NCBI RefSeq assembly: GCF_010994755.1
Contig: NZ_WHSB02000011.1
Coordinates: 62,001 to 126,000 of the forward strand
Length of the DNA stretch: 64,000 bases
Direction: 5' to 3'
Source: Shinella lacus
GTDB taxonomy: Bacteria; Pseudomonadota; Alphaproteobacteria; Rhizobiales; Rhizobiaceae
A program made the position numbers and the translations under genes. Within the stretch, counting starts at the first letter, position 1. Each line of letters begins with the position of its first letter. This document shows, piece by piece, positions 54,523 through 63,262 of this stretch. The notes under the pieces are model-generated. The model was not told the DNA's origin, searched no databases, and saw only the letters and a list, made by a program, of their open reading frames with translations.

Positions 54523-56027
54523 TGACCGCGCATGTGAAACCCAAGGCGCTTGACAACTTCCAGGCACGCGATTTCCGCATGCTGATCGACGGCGTCTGGA
54601 CGGAAGGTGCCGGCCCGGCACTTGAGCGCGTGGCACCCGGCCACGGCATCGTGGTGAGCCGCTATCCGGCCGGCACCAAGGCCGATGCCGAACGCGCCAT
54701 CGCCGCAGCCCGCAAGGCCTTCGACGAGGGTCCGTGGCCGAGCATGACGGGCGCCGAGCGCTCCAACATCCTGCTGAAGGCCGCCGACCTCATCGCCGCC
54801 CGCGCCGATGAACTCGCCTTCCTCGACTGCATCGAGAGCGGAAAGCCGATCAGCCAGGCGAAGGGCGAACTCGGTGGTGCCGCCGACATCTGGCGCTATG
54901 CCGCAGCGCTTGCCCGTGATCTGCACGGCGAAAGCTACAACACGCTCGGCCAAGGCACGCTCGGCGTGGTGCTGCGCGAGGCGATCGGCGTCGTTTCGAT
55001 CATCACGCCCTGGAACTTCCCCTTCCTGATTGTCAGCCAGAAGCTGCCCTTCGCGCTCGCTGCCGGCTGCACCACGGTGGTCAAACCCTCGGAGCTCACC
55101 TCCGGCTCGACGTTGGTTCTCGGCGAGATCCTCGTCGAAGCCGGCGTTCCGGCCGGTGTCGTCAACATCCTCACCGGCACCGGCCCCGAAGTCGGCGCGC
55201 CGATGACGACGCATCCGGATGTCGACATGGTCTCCTTCACCGGCTCCACCGGCGTCGGCCGCCTGACGATGGCCAATGCCGCGCAGACGCTGAAGAAGGT
55301 CTCGCTGGAACTCGGCGGCAAGAACCCGCAGATCGTCTTCCCGGACGCGAATCTCGACGAGTTTATCGACGCCGCCGTCTTCGGCGCCTATTTCAATGCC
55401 GGCGAATGCTGCAATGCCGGCTCGCGGCTGATCCTGCACAAGTCGATTGCCGCGGATGTCACCGCCCGCATCGCGGAGCTGGCGAAAAAGGTGAAGGTCG
55501 GCGATCCGCTCGATCCGACGACCCAGGTCGGCGCGATCATTACGCCGCAGCACCTCGAAAAGATCGGCTCCTATGTGGACGGCGCGACCAAGGCCGGCGC
55601 TTCGGTCGCGCTTGGCGGCGGCGCGCTCGATCTCGGCCTCGGCCAGTTCATGACGCCGACCATCCTCTCCGGCGTGCTGCCCGACATGACGGTCGCCCGT
55701 GAAGAGGTCTTTGGCCCTGTCCTCTCGGTGCTGACCTTCGAGACGACGGAAGAGGCTATTCGCATCGCCAACGCCATCGACTACGGCCTGTCGGCCGGCG
55801 TGTGGAGCCGCGATTTCGACACCTGCCTGACCATCGGCCGCAAGGTGCGCGCCGGCACGGTCTGGATGAACACCTTCATGGACGGCGCCTCGGAACTGCC
55901 CTTCGGCGGCTACCGCCAGTCCGGCCTCGGCCGCGAACTCGGACGCCATGCCGTGGAAGACTACACCGAGACCAAGACGCTCAACATGCATATGGGTGCA
56001 CGCACCGGCTGGTGGATGCCGCGATGA
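54522..56027 (+). CDS. NAD(P)-dependent aldehyde dehydrogenase
   Basis: The 501-residue ALDH-superfamily enzyme has the nucleotide-binding segment WNFPFLIVSQKLPFALAAGC, SFTGSTGVGRLTM, the general base glutamate in SLELGGKNPQIVF and the nucleophile Cys296/297 in NAGECCNAGSRL. The pattern is closest to aminobutyraldehyde/betaine-type dehydrogenases. The start ATG 54522 overlaps the hydratase stop (TAATG), with GGAG 7 nt upstream. It would oxidise an aldehyde released by cleavage of the operon substrate. It ends the operon, convergent with the next LacI gene 47 bp away. Confidence 0.93.
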   Translation: MTAHVKPKALDNFQARDFRMLIDGVWTEGAGPALERVAPGHGIVVSRYPAGTKADAERAIAAARKAFDEGPWPSMTGAERSNILLKAADLIAARADELAFLDCIESGKPISQAKGELGGAADIWRYAAALARDLHGESYNTLGQGTLGVVLREAIGVVSIITPWNFPFLIVSQKLPFALAAGCTTVVKPSELTSGSTLVLGEILVEAGVPAGVVNILTGTGPEVGAPMTTHPDVDMVSFTGSTGVGRLTMANAAQTLKKVSLELGGKNPQIVFPDANLDEFIDAAVFGAYFNAGECCNAGSRLILHKSIAADVTARIAELAKKVKVGDPLDPTTQVGAIITPQHLEKIGSYVDGATKAGASVALGGGALDLGLGQFMTPTILSGVLPDMTVAREEVFGPVLSVLTFETTEEAIRIANAIDYGLSAGVWSRDFDTCLTIGRKVRAGTVWMNTFMDGASELPFGGYRQSGLGRELGRHAVEDYTETKTLNMHMGARTGWWMPR

Positions 56028-56074
56028 GCAAATCCTTCCCGACAACCAAGGCAGGGACCGGCTCCGCCGCCCGC

Positions 56075-57127
56075 TCAGGGCGTCGGGAAGCTGAATTGCG
56101 GGTTCTGCAGGATCGTCAGGTCCTCGACCGGCTCGCCGACGATGCGCTGCAGGAGCAACTGCCCCATGGCCTCGCCGGCCGCCTTCAGGTCCTCGTAGAT
56201 CGTCTCGACCTTGGGCTGGATCTGGCTCAAGAGCAGCGAGGTCTGCTTGGCGACGATGTCGTATTCCGTGCCCAGCGTAAAACCCTGGTCGCTCATACCG
56301 GTGATGGTGGCAAGCGCCGAGACTTCGCCGGGACAGGCGAAGCCATCCGGCGCGTCGGGCTCGGCGCTGCGGCGGCGCACATAGTCGCGGATCATGTCGG
56401 CGGGACTGTCGAGATCGAGCGTCTCGGGGATTTCGTAGGCGATGCCCGCCTCGCGCACCGCGGTCATGAAGCCGTGCAGCATGTGCTGGTAGAAGGTGAG
56501 ACGCTTGGGCGGCAGGATGATCGTCACCTTGCGCCGGCCCTTGACGATCAGCCGCTTGGCGGCCTCGTAGGCGAAGGCGAAATTGTCGTAGTCGACGAAG
56601 GCATGCGGGGTGGAGAATTCCGTGCGGCCATGCGTGACGAAGGGAAAGCCGTTTTCGAGCAGCAGCCGCACGCGCGGGTCAAAAGGCTCGGTGCGCGAAA
56701 AGATCAGGCCATCGGCCATGCCGTTGCGGATGATGTAGTTGACCGCATCGACATTGCTGCCGTCGAGAAAATTCGGCGTGACGATGAGATGGTAGGGCGT
56801 CGCCTGGAGCGCGCGCGCCAGGCCATGCATGATGGATGTGCCGAAGCCCAGGATTTCCTCGTGCGGGTCGAGCAGCACGGAAATGACATTGGTGCGGCCG
56901 GTCTTCAGGCGCTGGGCGGCGCGGTCCGGCAGGTAGCCGATCTCGGCGGCCACCTCGTGCACGCGCCGACGGGTGTTTTCCGAAATCTGCGGCGCATTGC
57001 CGAGCGCGCGGGAGACCGTGGTGATCGCAAGGCCCGTCAGTTCGGCAATGGTCTTCAGCGTCGGCTTGCCGGCTCGGGGCGGGCTGCGGGCGGGTTCACT
57101 GTCGGCGGGCTTTTCGATGCGGGACAC
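56075..57127 (-). CDS. LacI-family regulator of the MalE-type sugar operon
   Basis: The 350-residue protein has an unusual proline-rich N-terminal extension of about 20 residues (MSRIEKPADSEPARSPPRAG), then the LacI domain TLKTIAELTGLAITTVSRAL and an effector domain with VLLDPHEEILGFGTSIMHGL and DYDNFAFAYEAAKRLIVKGR. It is divergent from the SBP-permease-permease-ATPase-GMC-SDR operon. Two palindromic sites with central AACGTT are present in the intervening 332-bp gap. It likely represses that operon and itself. The family resembles AglR-type regulators of sugar uptake. Confidence 0.9.
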   Translation of the reverse strand: MSRIEKPADSEPARSPPRAGKPTLKTIAELTGLAITTVSRALGNAPQISENTRRRVHEVAAEIGYLPDRAAQRLKTGRTNVISVLLDPHEEILGFGTSIMHGLARALQATPYHLIVTPNFLDGSNVDAVNYIIRNGMADGLIFSRTEPFDPRVRLLLENGFPFVTHGRTEFSTPHAFVDYDNFAFAYEAAKRLIVKGRRKVTIILPPKRLTFYQHMLHGFMTAVREAGIAYEIPETLDLDSPADMIRDYVRRRSAEPDAPDGFACPGEVSALATITGMSDQGFTLGTEYDIVAKQTSLLLSQIQPKVETIYEDLKAAGEAMGQLLLQRIVGEPVEDLTILQNPQFSFPTP

Positions 57128-57209
57128 GGGTGCGTTTCTTTGGATGGCGGACGTCGATCGGCGGCACCATACCGGCGCACCCCGCCTCTAGCAATCTTGC
57201 GCTGCACAG

Positions 57210-57227
57210 AATTTAAAACGTTTTCCG
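57210..57227. promoter_or_regulatory. LacI operator near the regulator gene, site 1
   Basis: AATTTAAAACGTTTTCCG contains the perfect palindrome AAAACGTTTT (57215-57224). It lies 83 bp before the LacI start and shares AATTTA-M-AACGTTTT with site 2, 124 bp away. Confidence 0.65.
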
Positions 57228-57322
57228 TGCACTGCAAAAAGCGCCCGGATTTGCGGCAATCGCCTGCACTGCCTGAATTTACCGCATTTGCGAAAGCACA
57301 TGGCCTCTGCTACCGGAGCGAC

Positions 57323-57353
57323 TTGACTCCGCAAATTTACAACGTTTTAAATT
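57323..57353 (+). promoter_or_regulatory. Promoter of the sugar ABC operon with LacI operator, site 2
   Basis: TTGACT (57323-57328), a 17-bp spacer and TTTAAA (57346-57351) form the promoter. AATTTACAACGTTTTAAATT (57334-57353, 18 of 20 positions symmetric) covers the spacer and the -10 box. The rest of the gap between the two sites shows nothing recognisable. Confidence 0.75.
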
Positions 57354-57459
57354 GGCGCGGCACTTTGAGCCGCAAACGGAATTCCGATGCCTTCAAGGGC
57401 GTCGGGGAAATCGGCGGGAGGAGGCTCTCGCCCTCGAACTTGCAAACGGGAGGAATACG

Positions 57460-58713
57460 ATGCGCAAGTTTCTGACAACCACTGCGATCGCCGCGGTGAT
57501 GATGACCATGGGCGGCATGTCCGCTACCAAGGCAGCCGAAGGCGTCGAGGTTCTGCACTGGTGGACATCCGGCGGCGAGGCAGCCGCCCTCGACGTCCTG
57601 AAGAAGGACCTGGAAGCCAAGGGCATTTCCTGGACCGACATGCCGGTTGCCGGCGGTGGCGGCACGGAAGCCATGACGGTTCTGCGCGCCCGCGTCACAG
57701 GCGGCAATGCGCCGACCGCCGTGCAGATGCTCGGCTTCGACATTCTCGACTGGGCCAAGGAAGGCGCACTCGGCAATCTCGACGACGTGGCCGCAAAGGA
57801 AGGCTGGGACAAGGTCATTCCGACCGCGCTCCAGCAGTTCTCGAAGTATGACGGCCACTGGATCGCAGCGCCGGTCAACGTGCACTCCACGAACTGGGTC
57901 TGGGTCAACAAGGCAGCCCTCGATGCAGCCGGCGGCAAGGAGCCGACGAACTGGGATGAACTCGTCGCCCTTCTCGACAAGTTCAAGGAACAGGGCATCA
58001 CGCCGGTGGCGCATGGTGGCCAGCCGTGGCAGGACGCGACGATCTTCGACGCGGTCGTGCTCTCCTTCGGCAACGACTTCTACAAGAAGGCGTTCATCGA
58101 CCTCGATCCGGAAACGCTGGGCAGCCCCCAGATGAAGGAAGCCTTCGACCGCATGACGAAGCTGCGTTCCTACGTGGACGACAACTTCTCGGGCCGTGAC
58201 TGGAACCTCGCGTCCGCCATGGTCATCGAAGGCAAGGCCGGCGTTCAGTTCATGGGCGACTGGGCGAAGGGCGAATTCATCAAGGCCGGCAAAAAGCCGG
58301 GCACGGACTTCGTCTGCATGCGCTTCCCGGGCACGCAGGGTTCGGTCACCTTCAACTCCGACCAGTTCGCGATGTTCAAGGTTGCCGACGACAAGGTTCC
58401 CTCGCAGCTCGTGATGGCATCCGCCATCGAGAGCCCGGCCTTCCAGTCGGCCTTCAACGTGGTCAAGGGCTCGGCGCCGGCCCGCACCGACGTCTCGGAC
58501 GAAGCCTTCGACGATTGCGGCAAGAAGGCCATCAAGGACCTCGCGGAAGCCAACACCAACGGCTCGCTGTTCGGTTCCATGGCACACGGCCACGCCAACC
58601 CGGCCTCCGTCAAGAACGCGATCTATGACGTCGTGACCCGCCAGTTCAACGGCGAGCTTTCCTCCGAGGAAGCCGTGACGGAACTCAAGGCCGCCGTCGA
58701 GGCTGCGAAGTAA
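57460..58713 (+). CDS. Sugar ABC transporter binding protein (MalE/GtsA-like)
   Basis: The 417-residue protein has a signal peptide ([22 protein letters not shown], approximately residues 4-25) and a type-1 extracellular solute-binding fold: [40 protein letters not shown], and [20 protein letters not shown]. It is closest in pattern to bacterial glucose/mannose and related hexose binding proteins. GGGAGGA precedes ATG 57460. A repeat with two stable hairpins follows directly and probably limits transcription or decay into the permease genes. The sugar is unknown. Confidence 0.93.
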   Translation: MRKFLTTTAIAAVMMTMGGMSATKAAEGVEVLHWWTSGGEAAALDVLKKDLEAKGISWTDMPVAGGGGTEAMTVLRARVTGGNAPTAVQMLGFDILDWAKEGALGNLDDVAAKEGWDKVIPTALQQFSKYDGHWIAAPVNVHSTNWVWVNKAALDAAGGKEPTNWDELVALLDKFKEQGITPVAHGGQPWQDATIFDAVVLSFGNDFYKKAFIDLDPETLGSPQMKEAFDRMTKLRSYVDDNFSGRDWNLASAMVIEGKAGVQFMGDWAKGEFIKAGKKPGTDFVCMRFPGTQGSVTFNSDQFAMFKVADDKVPSQLVMASAIESPAFQSAFNVVKGSAPARTDVSDEAFDDCGKKAIKDLAEANTNGSLFGSMAHGHANPASVKNAIYDVVTRQFNGELSSEEAVTELKAAVEAAK

Positions 58714-58718
58714 GAGGC

Positions 58719-58823
58719 TAGCCCCTCACCCTACCCTCTCCCCACTGGGGAGAGGGGATTTGAACGTCGCGGCAAAGCCCTTCTCCCCAGCGGGGAGAAG
58801 GTGGCGGCAGCCGGATGAGGGGG
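58719..58823. repeat. Two-hairpin intercistronic repeat inside the sugar operon
   Basis: Between the binding protein and permease genes there are two hairpins, CCCTCTCCCC-ACT-GGGGAGAGGG (58734-58756) and CCTTCTCCCC-AGC-GGGGAGAAGG (58779-58801), framed by CCCCTCA at 58722 and TGAGGGG near 58816. This is a common dispersed repeat of alphaproteobacteria. It could act as a 3' stabiliser that raises binding-protein mRNA relative to the rest of the operon. Confidence 0.7.
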
Positions 58824-58866
58824 CCACGCGCCGCCCTGCAACCCGATTTCAACGGTGGTATCGACC

Positions 58867-59748
58867 ATGGATAGCCGCAGCCGGCTGCAGGAGCTTTTGC
58901 CGAAGCTCGTGCTGGCACCCAGTTTCCTCATCGTGCTCGTCTTCGTCTACGGCTTCATCGCCTATACGGGCTTCCTGTCGCTGACGGACAGCAAGATGCT
59001 GCCCTCCTACAACTTCGTGGGACTGAGCAACTACACCAAGCTCTGGGCGCTGCCGCACTGGTGGCGGGCGATCTCCAATCTCGCGATCTTCGCCTCGCTC
59101 TACATCGTCATCTGCTCGGTGCTGGGCCTGGGGCTCGCCATCCTGCTCGACCAGAAGATCCGCGCGGAAGGCATCCTGCGGCCGATCTATCTTTACCCGA
59201 TGGCGCTTTCCTTCATCGTGACGGGCACGGCCTGGAAGTGGTTCCTCGATCCCGGCATCGGGCTTGAGAACACCATGCACCTCTGGGGCTGGGAAAGCTT
59301 CGCCTTCAACTGGATCAAGGACCGCAACTACGCCATCTACTGCGTGGTGATCGCCGCCGTCTGGCAGTCCTCCGGCTTCGTCATGGCCATGTTCCTCGCC
59401 GGCCTTCGCGGCGTCGACAACGAGATCATCAAGGCCGCCCAGATCGACGGCGCCTCGACCACCACCATCTATCGCCGCATCATCATTCCGCTAATGCGCC
59501 CGGTCTTCCTGTCGGCCTTCGTCGTGCTCGCCCACCTCGCCATCAAGGCCTATGACCTCGTCGTTGCCTTGACCGGCGGCGGCCCCGGCCAGGCGACCGA
59601 ACTGCCCGCAACCTTCATGTATTCCTACACCTTCACCCGCAACCAGATGGGCATCGGCGCCTCGTCGGCCATCATCATGCTGGTCATGATCTTCTCGATC
59701 ATCATCCCCTACCTCTATTCCGAAATCCGCGGAGGCAAAGGCCGATGA
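58867..59748 (+). CDS. Sugar ABC transporter permease 1 (MalF type)
   Basis: The 293-residue permease has six membrane helices and the ABC coupling motif EIIKAAQIDGASTTTIYRRI followed by IIPLMRPVFLSAF. It pairs with the following permease. ATG 58867 is used; a GTG at 58855 is in frame. The ribosome site is weak, perhaps a reason for lower expression than the binding protein. Its stop overlaps the next start in ATGA. Confidence 0.92.
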   Translation: MDSRSRLQELLPKLVLAPSFLIVLVFVYGFIAYTGFLSLTDSKMLPSYNFVGLSNYTKLWALPHWWRAISNLAIFASLYIVICSVLGLGLAILLDQKIRAEGILRPIYLYPMALSFIVTGTAWKWFLDPGIGLENTMHLWGWESFAFNWIKDRNYAIYCVVIAAVWQSSGFVMAMFLAGLRGVDNEIIKAAQIDGASTTTIYRRIIIPLMRPVFLSAFVVLAHLAIKAYDLVVALTGGGPGQATELPATFMYSYTFTRNQMGIGASSAIIMLVMIFSIIIPYLYSEIRGGKGR

Positions 59749-60626
59749 GCGCTCAAAATCCCGACAACGTCATCTCGCACAACAAGCTGACGCGCGCGCT
59801 GATCTATACCGCGCTCATCCTGTTCGCCGTCTACTACATGCTGCCGCTCTACGTGATGCTGGTGAACTCGCTGAAGCCGCTGGACGAAATCCGCCAGGGC
59901 GGCATGCTGAACCTGCCGCAGGTCTGGACGATCGAGCCCTGGCTGCAAGCCTGGTCGACCGCGCAGATCGGCGTACAGCCGACGGGCCTTCGCCCCTTCT
60001 TCATCAACTCGATCCTGATGGTCGTTCCGGCCGTGGCGATCTCCACCATCATCGGCGCGCTGAACGGTTACGTGCTCACCAAGTGGCAGTTCAAGGGCTC
60101 GAACATCTTCTTCGGCCTGCTGCTGCTCTCCTGCTTCATCCCGTTCCAGATCGTGCTGATCCCCATGGCGCGCATCCTCGGCATGCTGGGACTAGCTGGT
60201 TCGCTCTGGGGCCTCATCCTGGTGCACATCGTCTACGGCCTCGGCTTCACCACGCTCTACTTCCGCAACTACTACGAAAATTTCCCGACCGAGCTGGTGC
60301 GCGCGGCACAGATCGACGGCGCGAGCTTCTTCCAGATCTTCTACCGCATCCTGCTGCCGTCCTCGGGGCCGATCATCGTCGTCTCCGTCATCTGGCAGTT
60401 CACCAATATCTGGAACGACTTCCTGTTCGGCGCCTCCTTCTCCGGCGCGAACACCACGCCGATGACGGTGGCGCTCAACAACCTCGTCTCGTCCTCGACC
60501 GGCGTGAAGGAATACAACGTTCACTTCGCAGGCGCGATCCTCGCCGCACTGCCCACCCTTATCGTCTACATCGTCTCCGGACGGTACTTCGTGCGCGGCC
60601 TGATGTCCGGCGCCGTGAAAGGATAA
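59745..60626 (+). CDS. Sugar ABC transporter permease 2 (MalG type)
   Basis: The 293-residue permease has six membrane helices and the coupling motif LVRAAQIDGASFFQIFYRIL followed by LPSSGPIIVVSVIWQF. LVNSLKPLDEIRQGGMLNLP is the typical first periplasmic loop. It overlaps the previous gene by ATGA and precedes the ATPase gene by 4 bp. It completes the heterodimeric membrane channel. Confidence 0.93.
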   Translation: MSAQNPDNVISHNKLTRALIYTALILFAVYYMLPLYVMLVNSLKPLDEIRQGGMLNLPQVWTIEPWLQAWSTAQIGVQPTGLRPFFINSILMVVPAVAISTIIGALNGYVLTKWQFKGSNIFFGLLLLSCFIPFQIVLIPMARILGMLGLAGSLWGLILVHIVYGLGFTTLYFRNYYENFPTELVRAAQIDGASFFQIFYRILLPSSGPIIVVSVIWQFTNIWNDFLFGASFSGANTTPMTVALNNLVSSSTGVKEYNVHFAGAILAALPTLIVYIVSGRYFVRGLMSGAVKG

Positions 60627-60630
60627 CCTC

Positions 60631-61746
60631 ATGTCGTTCCTCAAGATCAGCAATCTGCGCAAATCCTACGGTTCGCTCGAAATCCTCAAGGACATCAACC
60701 TCGAGATCGAGCAGGGTGGCTTCCTCGTGCTGGTCGGCCCGTCCGGCTGCGGCAAGTCCACGCTGCTCAACACCATCGCCGGCCTGGAGCCGATCACGTC
60801 AGGTGACATCGCCATCGACGGCCGCTCGGTCGCGGGCCTGCATCCCTCGAAGCGCGACATTGCGATGGTGTTCCAGTCCTACGCGCTCTACCCCAACATG
60901 ACGGTCGGCGGAAACATCGCCTTCGGCATGGAAATTCGCGGCGTGCCGAAGGAAGAGCGCGACAAGGCGATCAAGCAGGTCGCCGACATGCTCCAGATCG
61001 GACATCTGCTGGAGCGCAAGCCAGGCCAGCTCTCCGGCGGCCAGCGCCAGCGCGTCGCCATGGGCCGCGCGCTGGTGCGCGACCCGAAGCTGTTCCTGTT
61101 CGACGAGCCGCTATCGAACCTCGACGCGAAGCTGCGCGTCGACATGCGCACGGAAATCAAGCGCCTGCATCAGCGCATGAAGACCACCATCGTCTACGTG
61201 ACGCATGACCAGATCGAGGCGATGACGCTCGCCACCAAGATCGCGGTGCTGAAGGACGGCGTGCTGCAACAGTTCGGCTCGCCGGCGGAAATCTACAACA
61301 ACCCCGCCAACATCTTCGTCGCCGACTTCATGGGCTCGCCAGCGATGAACCTGCTTTCGGCGAGGATCGAGCAGAACGGCGCCGGCATGGCCGTCTCGCT
61401 CGCCCGCCACCAGGCGGAGCCGCTGGTGCTGTCCGTGCCGAACGCGCCCGGCGGACTGGCCGCCTACAAGGGCAAGGATGTGATCTTCGGCATCCGCCCG
61501 GAAGCATTGACCGACCCGGACGGCGCGGACCGCAATGCCCGCACCGTCGCGGAAGGCGATTGCCTGATCGAGGTGGTGGAGCCCGCCGGCGCCGACACCT
61601 TCGCCGTCACCCATCTCGGCGGCAAGGAAATCGTCGCGCGGCTTCGCGCCGACGTGCGCATCGCCGCCGGCCAGACCGCACGCCTCGCCTTCAACCTCGA
61701 CAAGGCGGTGTTCTTCGACCCCGCCAGCCAGCTTCGCATCGCCTGA
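60631..61746 (+). CDS. Sugar ABC transporter ATPase (UgpC/MsmK type)
   Basis: The 371-residue ATPase has Walker A GPSGCGKST (about 37-45), Q-loop VFQSYALYP, signature LSGGQRQRVAMGRAL, Walker B LFLFDEPLSNLDAKLR and the H-loop YVTHDQIEAM. The C-terminal regulatory TOBE-type domain (about 240-371) is present with VIFGIRPEALTDPDG. It energises the two permeases. The next gene (GMC oxidoreductase) starts 7 bp after the stop. Confidence 0.95.
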   Translation: MSFLKISNLRKSYGSLEILKDINLEIEQGGFLVLVGPSGCGKSTLLNTIAGLEPITSGDIAIDGRSVAGLHPSKRDIAMVFQSYALYPNMTVGGNIAFGMEIRGVPKEERDKAIKQVADMLQIGHLLERKPGQLSGGQRQRVAMGRALVRDPKLFLFDEPLSNLDAKLRVDMRTEIKRLHQRMKTTIVYVTHDQIEAMTLATKIAVLKDGVLQQFGSPAEIYNNPANIFVADFMGSPAMNLLSARIEQNGAGMAVSLARHQAEPLVLSVPNAPGGLAAYKGKDVIFGIRPEALTDPDGADRNARTVAEGDCLIEVVEPAGADTFAVTHLGGKEIVARLRADVRIAAGQTARLAFNLDKAVFFDPASQLRIA

Positions 61747-61753
61747 GTAGACC

Positions 61754-63262
61754 ATGACAACGCAGCCGGACATCGTCATCATCGGATCGGGCATCGGCGG
61801 CTCCACCATGGCCGCCGCGCTTGCCCCGACGGGCGCAAGGATCGTCATCCTGGAAGCGGGCGACCACCTGCCCGATCGTCCGGAAAACCGCGACCAGCGC
61901 GCCATCTTCCAGCGCGGCCATTTCCGCCCGAAGGAGATGTGGTACGAGGCCGACGGCACCGCCTTCAATCCCGGCAACTACTACAATGTCGGCGGCAACT
62001 CGAAATTCTACGGGGCGGTGCTGGTGCGCTACCGCAAGGAAGATTTCGAGGAGATGCGCCACCGCGACGGCGTCTCCCCAGCCTGGCCCTTTCCCTATGA
62101 AGAGCTGGAACCGTGGTATTCGGCGGCGGAAAAGCTCTACAATGTGCGCGGCACGCTCGGCGAGGACCCGAGCGAGCCGCACCATTCCGCGCCCTACCCC
62201 TTCCCGCCCGTGCCGGACGAACCCGCCATCGCGAAGGTGCGCGCGAAGATGAAGGCAAACGGCCTGCACCCCTATTCGCTGCCGCTCGGCGTCGATATCG
62301 ACCGCTGGCTCGCCAAGGCGAAGACGCCGTGGGATGCGCATCCGAACGCCAACGACGGCAAGATGGATGCCGAAAGCACGGCACTCGCCGAAGCCCTCAG
62401 GCACCCGAATGTCGAGCTGCGCACCAATTGCCGGGTGACCCGGCTCGCCACCGCACCGCATGGCCGCACCATCTCTACAGTGCATTACATGCGCGATGGC
62501 GAGGCGCACAGCATCTCGCCAAAACTGGTCATCCTCTCGGCGGGCGCCGTGCAATCGGCCGTGCTGCTGCTGCGCTCGGCCTCGGAGGCCTTTCCGAAGG
62601 GGCTTGCCAACAGCTCCGACCAGGTCGGCCGCAACTTCATGAACCACAATTCGAGCGCCGTGATCGGCGTCTCGCCCTTCTATAAAAACACATCCGTCTA
62701 CCAGAAGAGCTTTGGCTTCAACGACTACTACCTCTCGGACGGCAATGGCGGCGCGCCGCTCGGCAATGTGCAGCTCCTCGGCCGCGTCTCGGGAAAGATA
62801 CTCAAGGCCAACATGCCCTCCGTGCCGGAATGGCTGCTGGAACAGGTCGCCGCCCGCGCTATCGATTTCTACGCAATGAGCGAGGACCTGCCGCATCCGG
62901 AAAGCCGCATCACGGTGGACCGCGACCGCATCGTCATGAAATGGACGCGCACCAACTGGCAGGCCCATCTCGACCTGGTCACCAAGCTGAAGGCCGCGCT
63001 GAAGAAGGCCGGTTTCCCCATCGTGCTCGCCCGCGCCTTCGACAAGCGCACGCCCTCGCATCAATGCGGTACGGTGCGCATCGGCAACGATCCGGCAACG
63101 GCGCCGCTCGATATCTGGAGCCGCGCCTATGACCATCCGAACCTCTTCGTGGTCGACGCCTCCTACCTGCCGACCTCGGCCGCGGTGAACCCGGCGCTGT
63201 CCGTTGCCGCCCAGGCGCTGCGCGTCGCGGACCGCATCAAATCGAGGGATCTCGCCGTATGA
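61754..63262 (+). CDS. GMC family FAD-dependent oxidoreductase
   Basis: The 502-residue protein is a glucose-methanol-choline oxidoreductase without signal peptide. The FAD loop is DIVIIGSGIGGSTMAAALAP, the flavin-attachment region is NYYNVGGNSKFYGAVLVRYR, and the C-terminal catalytic pair is the His of FDKRTPSHQCGTVRIG and the Asn of PTSAAVNPALSVAAQALR. It would oxidise a hydroxyl of a sugar, polyol or glycoside and pass electrons to an unknown acceptor. Relatives include catalytic subunits of pyranose/glucoside 3-dehydrogenases, but this copy lacks an adjacent partner subunit. It is translationally linked to the SDR gene (ATGA). Confidence 0.9.
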   Translation: MTTQPDIVIIGSGIGGSTMAAALAPTGARIVILEAGDHLPDRPENRDQRAIFQRGHFRPKEMWYEADGTAFNPGNYYNVGGNSKFYGAVLVRYRKEDFEEMRHRDGVSPAWPFPYEELEPWYSAAEKLYNVRGTLGEDPSEPHHSAPYPFPPVPDEPAIAKVRAKMKANGLHPYSLPLGVDIDRWLAKAKTPWDAHPNANDGKMDAESTALAEALRHPNVELRTNCRVTRLATAPHGRTISTVHYMRDGEAHSISPKLVILSAGAVQSAVLLLRSASEAFPKGLANSSDQVGRNFMNHNSSAVIGVSPFYKNTSVYQKSFGFNDYYLSDGNGGAPLGNVQLLGRVSGKILKANMPSVPEWLLEQVAARAIDFYAMSEDLPHPESRITVDRDRIVMKWTRTNWQAHLDLVTKLKAALKKAGFPIVLARAFDKRTPSHQCGTVRIGNDPATAPLDIWSRAYDHPNLFVVDASYLPTSAAVNPALSVAAQALRVADRIKSRDLAV

